From positions 124,001 to 188,000 of the forward strand of contig NZ_JAMXMV010000014.1 in assembly GCF_024055715.1 (NCBI RefSeq): a stretch of 64,000 nucleotides of DNA, in the 5' to 3' direction. This document shows, piece after piece, positions 17,679 to 25,130 of the stretch (its first letter is position 1; each line of letters opens with the position of its first letter). Under the pieces are notes generated by a model that saw only the letters and a list, made by a program, of their open reading frames with translations, ran no database searches and had not been told where the DNA came from. Source of the stretch: Actinoallomurus soli. Lineage in GTDB: Bacteria; Actinomycetota; Actinomycetes; Streptosporangiales; Streptosporangiaceae. Position numbers and translations under genes: made by a program.

Positions 17679-18545
17679 TCAGGCCGCGAGTGCCGCGGGG
17701 GTCGCGTCGACGAGGGCGGTTGCGGCGGGGTGCCAGGGCCGGTCGCCCGGCCCGGAGAGGACGAGCCGCCGGCCCATCACCGGGCGCACGGGCACCATCA
17801 CGAGGCCGGGGACGAGCATGGCGGCGGTGAGGGCGGGGACGATCGTGACGCCGATCCCCGCCCGCACCATGGCCAGCAGGGTCCCCATGTCGCGGATCCG
17901 GTGGGTGGGGGAGAAGGGCGTGCCCGCCTGACGGTGCAGCTCGCGGACGTGCCGCTCGCATCCTCCGCTGGACAGCAGGAAGGCGTCGTCCTCGAGGTCG
18001 GCCGGGTCGATGCCCGGCTCCGCGGCGAGGGGGTGGTCGTCGCGGAGGAGGACGTGAAAGGCGTCCTCGGCGAGGAGGACGCCCGGGCCCGGGGGCGGGT
18101 CGACGAGGACGGCGAGGTCGACCGTGCTGCGGGCCAGCCAGTCGGCGACCTCGTCGTCCTCGCCCTCGAACACGGCGACGTCGACGCGGGGCAGCTCGGC
18201 CTGCCACCGGGGGATGAGCCGGGGGAGGAGACCCTGGCAGACCGTGGTGGGCGCGGCGAGCCGCACGGTGCCGGCCGGCAGTCCGTCACGCTGGGCGGCC
18301 AGGTCCGCGATGGCGGTCGCCGCCGCGAGCGCCGCGCGGGCGTGACCGAGGATGAGGTCCCCGAACGCGGTGGGGCGGGGGTGGCCGTGCCGGGTCAGCA
18401 CCGACCCGCCGAGGGCGCGCTCCAGCGCAGCGACGGAGTGGGAGATCGCGGACTGGCTCACACCGAGCTCGTCGGCGGCGGCGCCGAAGCCGCCGTGGTC
18501 CAGCACGGCGACGAACGCCCGAAGCTGGCTGAGGTTGAGGCTCAT
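17679..18545 (-). CDS. LysR-family transcriptional regulator
   Basis: 288 residues with an N-terminal winged helix (LSQLRAFVAVLDHGGFGAAADELGVSQSAISHSVAALERALGGSVLTR, residues about 4-52) and a C-terminal effector-binding domain. It is divergent from the EamA transporter gene with a 104-bp gap holding a long inverted repeat. The usual LysR arrangement predicts that it controls the transporter and itself. Confidence 0.92.
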   Translation of the reverse strand: MSLNLSQLRAFVAVLDHGGFGAAADELGVSQSAISHSVAALERALGGSVLTRHGHPRPTAFGDLILGHARAALAAATAIADLAAQRDGLPAGTVRLAAPTTVCQGLLPRLIPRWQAELPRVDVAVFEGEDDEVADWLARSTVDLAVLVDPPPGPGVLLAEDAFHVLLRDDHPLAAEPGIDPADLEDDAFLLSSGGCERHVRELHRQAGTPFSPTHRIRDMGTLLAMVRAGIGVTIVPALTAAMLVPGLVMVPVRPVMGRRLVLSGPGDRPWHPAATALVDATPAALAA

Positions 18546-18555
18546 GAGTCTTCCT

Positions 18556-18607
18556 CATGGGTGGGAAGCGGCCACTTGTTGGACTCATCGTCGCATCTCC
18601 ACCCATG
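18556..18607. promoter_or_regulatory. 9-bp inverted repeats in the LysR/EamA intergenic region
   Basis: CATGGGTGG (18556-18564) and CCACCCATG (18599-18607) are exact inverse repeats 34 bp apart, occupying most of the divergent promoter region. Two LysR half-regions separated by three helical turns would fit a LysR tetramer site. The pair could also form a cruciform; function is inferred. Confidence 0.45.
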
Positions 18608-18649
18608 ATCACGTCGCGGAAGCGGTGTTCACGGCGTGCGGGAGGACGG

Positions 18650-19609
18650 ATGGAGCGGCCTGGCGGATCGGCGGGGTGGCTGCCCGGTTTCGTGGTTCTG
18701 TCGATCATCTGGGGGTCGAGCTTCGCCCTGATCAAGGTGGCCGTCGACGCGGGCGTCGCGCCACTGTGGGTGGCGCTGTGGCGGTGCCTTTTCGGGCTCG
18801 TGGCGCTGAGCGCGGTCTGCGTCGCGCGGCGTGCCGCGGTCCCTCGGAACGCGCGGGTATGGGCGCACGCCCTGGTCGTGGCCGCACTGCTGAACTCCGT
18901 GCCGTTCGCGCTGTTCTCGTACGCGGAGACGCGGGTGAGCTCGGTCGTGGCCGGGGTGTGGAACGCCACCACGCCCTTGACCACGCTGCTGTTCGCCGTC
19001 GCGGTGATCCCCGAGGAGCGGCCGACGTCGCGCCGGTCGATCGGGCTGGCGACCGGCTTCTGCGGGGTGCTCCTGGTGCTGGGAGTCTGGAGGGGACTCG
19101 ACGGCGGCACGCTGGGCGGCAGCCTGGCCTGCCTGGGGGCGACCGTGTGTTACGGCGCCGGCTTCACCTACACCCGGCGTTTCTTCGCCGGGGGAGGGGA
19201 GTCGGCCGTCGCGCTGTCGGCGGTGCAGATCCTGTGCGCGACCGCCGAACTCGCCCTCGTCGCGCCGGCGGCGGCCGGTGCGCCCTCCTGGCCCGGGCCG
19301 GCGGCCGTCGCCGCGCTGGCGGGGCTCGGCGCCGTCGGCACCGGGCTGGCGTACATCATCAACCTGGGCGTGATCCGTGCGGCCGGGCCGACGGTCGCCT
19401 CGACCGTGACGTACCTGACCCCGCTGTGGTCCACGCTGCTGGGCGCGGCGCTGCTCGGCGAGCCGCTCGGCTGGAACACCCTCACCGGCGGCCTGCTGAT
19501 CGTCGCCGGGGTGGTCGTGGCACGGTCGCCGCGCCGGGGAGCGCGCGCGGCCGTCAGCGCGCCGGGAAGCCCGGGACCTCGCGGGCCAGGTGTTCGAGCT
19601 CGCGGGTGA
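18650..19609 (+). CDS. EamA/DMT-family transporter
   Basis: 319-residue drug/metabolite-superfamily permease with about ten membrane helices in two EamA repeats (first from VVLSIIWGSSFALIKVAVDAG, second from LGGSLACLGATVCYGAGFTYTRRF). The ATG at 18650 follows GGGAGGAC; longer in-frame starts at 18557 and 18605 overlap the probable regulatory repeats. Probably exports a metabolite or amino acid under control of the divergent LysR gene. Its 3' end overlaps the convergent protease gene by 56 bp. Confidence 0.9.
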   Translation: MERPGGSAGWLPGFVVLSIIWGSSFALIKVAVDAGVAPLWVALWRCLFGLVALSAVCVARRAAVPRNARVWAHALVVAALLNSVPFALFSYAETRVSSVVAGVWNATTPLTTLLFAVAVIPEERPTSRRSIGLATGFCGVLLVLGVWRGLDGGTLGGSLACLGATVCYGAGFTYTRRFFAGGGESAVALSAVQILCATAELALVAPAAAGAPSWPGPAAVAALAGLGAVGTGLAYIINLGVIRAAGPTVASTVTYLTPLWSTLLGAALLGEPLGWNTLTGGLLIVAGVVVARSPRRGARAAVSAPGSPGPRGPGVRARG

Positions 19610-20657
19610 GGTCGTGGGGGGTCACGATGCCGACCAGACGGTCCCCGTCGAAGACGAGGAGGCGTTCGCGGGCGAGCCGGGGCAGCAGCTCGGTCAGCGG
19701 GGTCTCCGCGGTCGTACGCTCCGCGTCCTCGATGAGGGTGCCGAGAGGTGTGTCGGGTGGTTCGCCGCGGACGCGCGCGGTGGTGACGATGCCGCGGACG
19801 ACGCCGTTGTCGACGACCGGATAGGCCGAATGCCGGTGGCGGGGCAGCATCTCGCGGAGGAACGCGGCCACCGGCATGGAACTCGGCACGGTGAACGGAT
19901 CGGGCGTCATGATCCGGCGGATCGGGACGCCGTCGAGCCGCGCCCGGACCCTGGCCTGTCCCGCCTCCAGACCGGCGGCCGTGATGAGGAACCAGCCGAC
20001 GAGCGTGAGCCACAGCCCGTCCGCGCTCCACATCGCGATGTAGAAGCCGGCGAGCATGGTCGCCCAGCCGAACGCGCGGCCGACCTGGGTGGTCTGCAGC
20101 GTCGCCTTCACCCGGTCGCCGGATCTCCGCCACAACAGGGCGTGCACGAGCCGGCCGCCGTCCAGGGGCGCGGCGGGGATCGTGTTGAAGACCGCCAGGA
20201 GCGCGTTGATCAGAGCGAGCCACGTGACGCAGCCGCTCACCAGGCCGTCCACTCTCGCCAGGTGGAGAACCCCTGACGCGGCGCCGAACACCGTCGCCAG
20301 CAGCATGCTGACGAGCGGTCCCGAACCGGCGATGCGGACCTCGGCGCCCGGAGTGGCCGGCTCGCCCTCGTACCGGGCCACGCCGCCCAGCAGCCACAGG
20401 GTGATCCCCGTGACGGTGAGCCCGTTCCGGCGGGCGACGAGGGCGTGCGCCAGCTCGTGCGCCAGCAGCGAGGCCAGGAAGGCGGTCGCGGTGAGCAGCC
20501 CGCCCAGCGCGTACGCCAGCGGATGCAGTCCCTTGTACGCGCGCGGCAGCTGCTCGCCGGCCAGGCCGTACGTGATGAGCGCGAAGATCACCAGGACGGT
20601 CCAGTTGACGCCGACGCGCACGCCGCCGATCCGGCCGAGCCGGAGGGTGTCGTTCAT
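19554..20657 (-). CDS. Site-2 (M50) metalloprotease with CBS domains
   Basis: Polytopic intramembrane zinc protease, 367 residues. The HExxH motif is H67-E-L-A-H71 in helix LLAHELAHALVARRNG, and the distal ligand segment is INALLAVFNTIPAAPLDGGRLVHALLW. Two CBS domains occupy about 245-365 (PIRRIMTPDPFTVPSSM and RERLLVFDGDRLVGIVTPHDL), which may sense adenine nucleotides. Related proteins cleave membrane anti-sigma factors or regulators; no substrate is evident nearby. The longer open frame starting at 21017 overlaps the divergent GHL10 gene, so the ATG at 20657 is chosen. Confidence 0.92.
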   Translation of the reverse strand: MNDTLRLGRIGGVRVGVNWTVLVIFALITYGLAGEQLPRAYKGLHPLAYALGGLLTATAFLASLLAHELAHALVARRNGLTVTGITLWLLGGVARYEGEPATPGAEVRIAGSGPLVSMLLATVFGAASGVLHLARVDGLVSGCVTWLALINALLAVFNTIPAAPLDGGRLVHALLWRRSGDRVKATLQTTQVGRAFGWATMLAGFYIAMWSADGLWLTLVGWFLITAAGLEAGQARVRARLDGVPIRRIMTPDPFTVPSSMPVAAFLREMLPRHRHSAYPVVDNGVVRGIVTTARVRGEPPDTPLGTLIEDAERTTAETPLTELLPRLARERLLVFDGDRLVGIVTPHDLTRELEHLAREVPGFPAR

Positions 20658-20733
20658 AGCCGCCGCCTTTTGTCGTCCCTGAGTAAGGGATACCCGCCAA
20701 AGCACTCCGAAGTCTCGGGCAGAATGCCCTTCC

Positions 20734-22299
20734 GTGGGCTCATCCATCGCCAAGAGGACCATCGCCGCCGCGGCGGCGATGGTCGTCACGGCTGGATGCG
20801 GTGGTCCCGCGGACCGGTCCGGACCCCCGGCGGCGCAGGCGGCCGAATGCGGCCAGGTCTCGATGGCCCGCTCGGACGACGGGCGGCAGACCCGGGCCAT
20901 GTGGATCGTCTCGGTGGGCAACGGCGACTGGCCGAGCAGGCCGGGGCTGTCGGCGGCGAAGCAGCAGGCGGAGTACCGCGCCCTCCTGGACCTGGCCGTA
21001 CGGCGTGGCTTCAACACCGTCTACGTGCAGATCCGGCCGTCGGCCGACGCCTTCTACCCGTCCCCGTACGAGCCGTGGTCGCGGTACCTCACCGGTAAGC
21101 AGGGCAAGGCCCCGGGCTACGACCCGCTGCGGTTCCTGGTCGACGAGGCGCACAAGCGGGGACTGGAGTTCCACGCCTGGTTCAACCCCTACCGGGTGAG
21201 CACCGGGCCCAACCGCAAGAGCCTGGCTCCGGGCAATCCGGCGCGGCGGCATCCGGACTGGGTGTACCGCTACGGCGACGCCCTCTGGTACGACCCTGGT
21301 CTGCCCCAGGTCCGCGACCTCGTGACGAAGGTGGTCCTCGACGTCGTGCGGAAGTACGACATCGACGGCGTTCACTTCGATGACTACTTCTACCCCTATC
21401 CCTTGCCCGGCAAGGACTTCCCGGACAAGTCCACGTTCAAGAAGTACGGCGCCGGCTTCAAGAGCCGCGCCGACTGGCGCCGGCACAACGTCGACACGCT
21501 CGTCCAGACCCTGTCGACCGGCATCCACCAGGCCAAGCCGTGGGTCAGGTTCGGCATCAGCCCGTTCGGGGTCTGGCGCAACAGGTCCGACGACCCGAAC
21601 GGCTCGGCGACCCACGCGCTGCAGAGCTACGACGAGATCTACGCCGACACCCGGAAGTGGGTCCGGAACGGCTGGATCGACTACGTCGTCCCGCAGCTGT
21701 ACTGGCCGCTCGGGTTCGGTGCGGCGGACTACCGGACGCTGGTGGCGTGGTGGGCCAGGCAGGTGGCGGGCACGCATGTGCAGCTGATCATCGGGCAGGC
21801 GGCGTACCAGGTCGGACACGGCGGGCCGTGGAACAAGGCCGCCGAGCTCTCCCGCCACCTGACGCTCGACGCGAAGTACCCCCAGGTGACCGGAGAGGCG
21901 ATCTTCAGCGCCACGGACGTGAGACAGGACCGTCGCGGCTTCGCGTCCCGGCTCGCCCACGACCACTTCCAACGCCCGGCGCTCGCCCCGGTGAGCCCGC
22001 GTACGGCCGCCGCCCGGCCGGCGGCGCCCACCGGCCTGGTGGCCGAGGACCGCAGGCTGACCTGGCAGGGCGCCGGCGCCGCGTCGTACGCGGTCTACCG
22101 CTCGCCGGCGCAGGGCCCGGCGTGCGCCGCCCCGGACTCCCGCCGGCTCCTCCTGGTGGTGCCGGGCACGACGACCCGGATCACCGACCACACCGCCGAA
22201 TCCGGTCGGGTCTACACGTACTACGTGACGGCGCTGGATCGACGGCACCGGGAGAGCTTCCCGACCCGTGGCGCCCATATGACCGCTCAAGGCGGCTGA
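20734..22299 (+). CDS. Family 10 glycosylhydrolase-like (GHL10) lipoprotein
   Basis: 521-residue predicted lipoprotein with lipobox VTAGC (C22). The TIM-barrel domain of the GHL10/DUF187 family spans about 50-400: RAMWIVSVGNGDWPS, RRGFNTVYVQIRPSADAFYPS, FHAWFNPYRV, DIDGVHFDDYFYPYP, FGISPFGVWRN and IDYVVPQLYWP are characteristic. The C-terminal about 90 residues look like a fibronectin type III fold. Homologues act on peptidoglycan-linked or other surface glycans, but enzyme activity is mostly undemonstrated. GTG start; divergent from the protease gene. Confidence 0.9.
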   Translation: MGSSIAKRTIAAAAAMVVTAGCGGPADRSGPPAAQAAECGQVSMARSDDGRQTRAMWIVSVGNGDWPSRPGLSAAKQQAEYRALLDLAVRRGFNTVYVQIRPSADAFYPSPYEPWSRYLTGKQGKAPGYDPLRFLVDEAHKRGLEFHAWFNPYRVSTGPNRKSLAPGNPARRHPDWVYRYGDALWYDPGLPQVRDLVTKVVLDVVRKYDIDGVHFDDYFYPYPLPGKDFPDKSTFKKYGAGFKSRADWRRHNVDTLVQTLSTGIHQAKPWVRFGISPFGVWRNRSDDPNGSATHALQSYDEIYADTRKWVRNGWIDYVVPQLYWPLGFGAADYRTLVAWWARQVAGTHVQLIIGQAAYQVGHGGPWNKAAELSRHLTLDAKYPQVTGEAIFSATDVRQDRRGFASRLAHDHFQRPALAPVSPRTAAARPAAPTGLVAEDRRLTWQGAGAASYAVYRSPAQGPACAAPDSRRLLLVVPGTTTRITDHTAESGRVYTYYVTALDRRHRESFPTRGAHMTAQGG

Positions 22300-22427
22300 C
22301 CTGCGTTTACGTGGCGACCATGCCACATGTGGCCGCAAAGGGCGAGGCTCGCTGGCTTTTTGAGGTTTCCCATGCTCAATAAACAGGGGATGATTCCTGG
22401 AAATCTGTGACCCCCTGGAGGTGCGGC

Positions 22428-22631
22428 ATGGCGCTCTCAATGGAGGAGGAGCGAATCCTCACCGAGATCGCATCTCAACTCGGCCAGGACGACCCCCGTC
22501 TGGCCGACCGGCTGTCCAACTTCGGGCGCCTGCGCAGGCGGCGGCGCATCCGCGCCGCCCTGGCGATCGCGATCGCCGTGCTCGTGATCGCTTCCTTGGT
22601 GACCGCCGCCGTGGTCACCGTGCCGGTCTGA
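22428..22631 (+). CDS. DUF3040 small membrane protein
   Basis: 67-residue protein of the actinobacterial DUF3040 group: MALSMEEERILTEIASQLGQDDPRLADRL followed by a basic patch (RLRRRRRIR) and one membrane helix (AALAIAIAVLVIASLVTAAVVTVPV). The ATG at 22428 has GGAGG at 22417-22421. Function of the family is unknown. A perfect terminator hairpin follows 11 bp after the stop. Confidence 0.85.
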   Translation: MALSMEEERILTEIASQLGQDDPRLADRLSNFGRLRRRRRIRAALAIAIAVLVIASLVTAAVVTVPV

Positions 22632-22642
22632 CGAACGAAGTC

Positions 22643-22671
22643 GCCCCCGCGGGAGATCCTCCCGCGGGGGC
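22643..22671 (+). terminator. Intrinsic-type terminator hairpin
   Basis: GCCCCCGCGGGAG (22643-22655) pairs perfectly with CTCCCGCGGGGGC (22659-22671), a 13-bp stem with a 3-nt ATC loop just after the DUF3040 stop. There is no U-run, as usual in GC-rich actinomycetes. Confidence 0.85.
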
Positions 22672-23028
22672 GTGTGACGTTCAGGCCGGTGTGGTGGTCG
22701 CCTCTCGGCGAAAGGCACAACGCGGCTCCTGCTCCGACCAGCCGGCCGGCCGGTATTCCGCGAAGGCGGTAGGTGCGGCCCGGGGACACATGCCACACCG
22801 GCCTCACCAGCGTAACCGATGCGCAGCGGTGACACGGACATCTCCCGGCCCGGGGTGGCGCACCGCGACCCGGGCCCGCCGGGCGGTCGCGGGACGACCG
22901 CGTACGGGCGGTGTCCGGGCATGGGCGGTGTCCGGGTAAGGGTGGTATGCGAGTACGGGCGGTCTCCGCGGCGACCGCGGGCGGAGAGCGCCGGCGGTCA
23001 CCGCGCCCGTGAATCGGTGCAGGTGCGC
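22672..23028. other. Gene-free stretch with 17-bp tandem repeats
   Basis: No convincing coding region is visible in these 357 bp. It holds a tandem array at 22906-22973: copies begin at 22906, 22923, 22940 and 22957 with unit GGGCGGTGTCCGGGYAW; the first two differ at three positions and the last two are more diverged. The remainder shows nothing recognisable. Confidence 0.6.
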
Positions 23029-23496
23029 CTATGAACCGGCGCCGACCGGGCCGGTGCCGATCGGCCCCGGGATGATGCCCAGTTGGGTCGCGATGGTGGC
23101 GATGTCGAAGTAGACCCGCTCACAGATGATCCGGTCGCCTTCCGGGCCGTCGAAGAGGAAGAACGCCACCATCGGGCACCGGAAGGCGCGGCCGGTCGGC
23201 GGAATACCGTACAGCTCGCCCAGGTGCGTGCCGAGCAGGTCGAACTCCGCGATCACGGCGTCGTCCGCATGGCGCAGGCGGACGTTGTCATGCCGCTGGT
23301 CGGGGAAGGCCTCGCGGGACCGGTGATAGTAGGCCATCACCTCCTCCGGGCCGTCGAACACCTCACCGGTGGGGACGATCTCGTAGCGGGGATGGCTCAT
23401 CGTCGCCAGCGTGACGTCGAAGTCCTGGGCGGTCTCGGACTCGAAGTGGGTGCGGATCAGGGCCTCGCGGGCCTCACGCACACTGGTGCTGGTCAC
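23029..23496 (-). CDS. SnoaL-like/NTF2-fold protein
   Basis: 155-residue single-domain protein of the SnoaL/NTF2 superfamily (FDVTLATMSHPRYEIVPTGEVFDGPEEVMAYYHRSREAFPD; IAEFDLLGTHLGELYGIPPTGRAFRCPMVAFFLFDGPEGDRIICERVYFD). Members are small isomerases, cyclases or sigma-factor accessory domains. The GTG start is preceded by GGAGAG. It is divergent from an ECF sigma factor gene across a 170-bp region with two palindromes, so it may be regulated by, or linked to, that sigma factor. Confidence 0.82.
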   Translation of the reverse strand: MTSTSVREAREALIRTHFESETAQDFDVTLATMSHPRYEIVPTGEVFDGPEEVMAYYHRSREAFPDQRHDNVRLRHADDAVIAEFDLLGTHLGELYGIPPTGRAFRCPMVAFFLFDGPEGDRIICERVYFDIATIATQLGIIPGPIGTGPVGAGS

Positions 23497-23567
23497 GGTC
23501 TCTCCGTCCTGTGCATCGGGCGAATGGTGGCGAACTGCGACCGGTGGCCGTTGGCCTCGTAGGTGAT

Positions 23568-23602
23568 CTACATTGTAAAGGCGGAAGTCGTATCGTACGA
23601 CT
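23568..23602. promoter_or_regulatory. Two palindromes in the SnoaL/sigma intergenic region
   Basis: CTACATTGTAAAGGCGG (23568-23584) carries the TAC-N3-GTA core plus AAGGC also seen at 37868 and 40809. It is followed directly by a perfect repeat AGTCGTA-TCG-TACGACT (23586-23602). They lie 65-99 bp before the sigma-factor ATG and 72-106 bp before the SnoaL start, where a repressor would control both promoters. Confidence 0.5.
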
Positions 23603-23666
23603 CGTTCATCGGAGGCAACGGAACGAACGTGATGCTTCGCAACGCAGCGGCCTCGGCCGGTGTTCT

Positions 23667-24248
23667 ATGAACGTGACCGAGACCGACATCCGCCTCCCGA
23701 TCGTCGCCGCGCTCACGGAGGACCTCGACACCGGCTTCGTCGCGCTCTTCGACGCCTACCGTGACGTCGTGTTCTCCGCGGCGCTGCGGCTGTGCGGGCG
23801 ATGGGCCGACGCGGAGGACCTCACGGCGGAGGCGTTCCTGCGCGCCTATCGCGCGCTGGCCGGTTACGAGCCGCAGCGCATCGAGAGCCTGCGGCCGCGC
23901 CCGTGGCTCATGACCATCCTGGCGAACCTCTGGCGCAACACCGCCCGCTCGGCCGCCCGGCATCCGCCTCCGGCGCCCCTGGAGGCCGCGCCGGAGGCGG
24001 CCGATCCGGCGGAGCCGGCCGAGCAGGTCGCGGAGCGGTCGGAGACCGGTCGCGAGCTGGCCGCGCTGCTCGACGAGCTGACCGAGGAGCAGCGCCTCGC
24101 CATCGTGCTGCGGCACGTCGTGGACCTGCCGATCGCGGAGATCGCGACGGTTCTCGGCGCCCCCGAGGGCACGGTCAAGTCCCACATCTCGCGGGGTCTC
24201 AAGCGACTCCGCGTGCTCTACCCGGGGAGGAACGATGAGCACCGTTGA
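23667..24248 (+). CDS. ECF-type RNA polymerase sigma factor
   Basis: 193-residue sigma-70 family factor with only regions 2 and 4. Region 2 includes FVALFDAYRDVVFSAALRLCGRWADAEDLTAEAFLRAYRAL (about 20-60). Region 4 is EEQRLAIVLRHVVDLPIAEIATVLGAPEGTVKSHISRGLKRLR (about 140-183), containing the helix-turn-helix. A P/A/E-rich linker lies between. No anti-sigma gene of the zinc-finger type is adjacent. Instead its last 14 bp overlap the start of a methyltransferase/Ada-zinc protein, so the two are co-translated and probably functionally paired. Confidence 0.92.
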   Translation: MNVTETDIRLPIVAALTEDLDTGFVALFDAYRDVVFSAALRLCGRWADAEDLTAEAFLRAYRALAGYEPQRIESLRPRPWLMTILANLWRNTARSAARHPPPAPLEAAPEAADPAEPAEQVAERSETGRELAALLDELTEEQRLAIVLRHVVDLPIAEIATVLGAPEGTVKSHISRGLKRLRVLYPGRNDEHR

Positions 24249-25023
24249 GTCCCACGGCCCGGACCCCTTCGACCAGGACGATTCGCTGATCGCCGATCTC
24301 GGCGCGCTGACGGCCGGCGCGCCGGCGGGCCTGCTCGAGCGGGTGGCGGCCCGCTGGGTGCGCGTCGACGCCGCGATCGGCGGCGTCTACGTCGCGATGA
24401 CCGACCAGGGCGTCGCCTACCTGCGTGCCGGACAGGATCAGGAGGAGTTCGCCGCGTCGTTCCGGGGCCGGTTCGCTCGGCCGCTGCTGCCGGGCGGCGG
24501 TCCGCCCCCGGCCCTGGTGCGGGCACTGCGGACGGGACGCACCGGCGGGCTCCACCTCGACCTGCGGGGGCTGCGTCCGTTCGAGGAGGCGGTGTTGCGC
24601 GCGGCGGCGACGATCCCGCGCGGGGAGATCCGGCCGTACGCCTGGATCGCCGAGCGGATCGGCCGGCCGAAGGCGGTCCGGGCGGTCGGCACCGCGCTGG
24701 GAAGGAATCCGGTGCCGCTGCTGATCCCCTGCCACCGGGTGACCCGCTCCGACGGCCGGATCGGGCAGTACGTCTTCGGCGCGCCGGCCAAGGAGCACCT
24801 GCTGCGGACGGAGCAGGTCAATCTCGACGAGGTCGGCACGCTCGCGGCGAAGAACGTCTACTTCGTGGGCAGTGACACCACGGGCGTCGTGTGCTTCCCG
24901 AGCTGTCGCGACGCGCGCCGGATCACTCCGGCGCACCGGCAAGGCTTTCGTACCCTGGCACAGGCCGAGAGTGCCGGATACCGGCCGTGCCGGCACTGCC
25001 GGCCGGGGGGCGCACCGGCATGA
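24235..25023 (+). CDS. O6-alkylguanine-DNA methyltransferase fused to C-terminal Ada zinc domain
   Basis: 262 residues. An N-terminal extension (about 1-45) precedes an OGT-like methyltransferase domain whose active-site motif PCHRV places the acceptor at C166, with arginine-finger/HTH-like segment RPKAVRAVGTALGRNP. The C-terminus (about 207-258) matches the Ada methylphosphotriester domain: four cysteines C220, C224, C252 and C255 (VVCFPSC, RPCRHC). In E. coli Ada the zinc domain is N-terminal and an AraC helix-turn-helix intervenes; here the order is reversed and the AraC part is missing. Overlap with the sigma-factor gene suggests alkylation damage signalling. The ribosome site GGGAGGAACG precedes the ATG. 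Confidence 0.9.
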   Translation: MSTVESHGPDPFDQDDSLIADLGALTAGAPAGLLERVAARWVRVDAAIGGVYVAMTDQGVAYLRAGQDQEEFAASFRGRFARPLLPGGGPPPALVRALRTGRTGGLHLDLRGLRPFEEAVLRAAATIPRGEIRPYAWIAERIGRPKAVRAVGTALGRNPVPLLIPCHRVTRSDGRIGQYVFGAPAKEHLLRTEQVNLDEVGTLAAKNVYFVGSDTTGVVCFPSCRDARRITPAHRQGFRTLAQAESAGYRPCRHCRPGGAPA

Positions 25024-25130
25024 ACACGGCCTCACCGGGCACAGGTGTTCAGGACCCTTTGCGCCTCCGTTCAGGAACGTCCTGTTGACTGGCCCGGTAA
25101 GTCGTTGTCTCCGACCGAGGTTCCGTCGTT

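Noticed and set aside
20689-20733. Short inverted repeat GGGCA-GAA-TGCCC as a regulator or terminator
   Set aside because: Only 5-bp arms, likely by chance in this composition.
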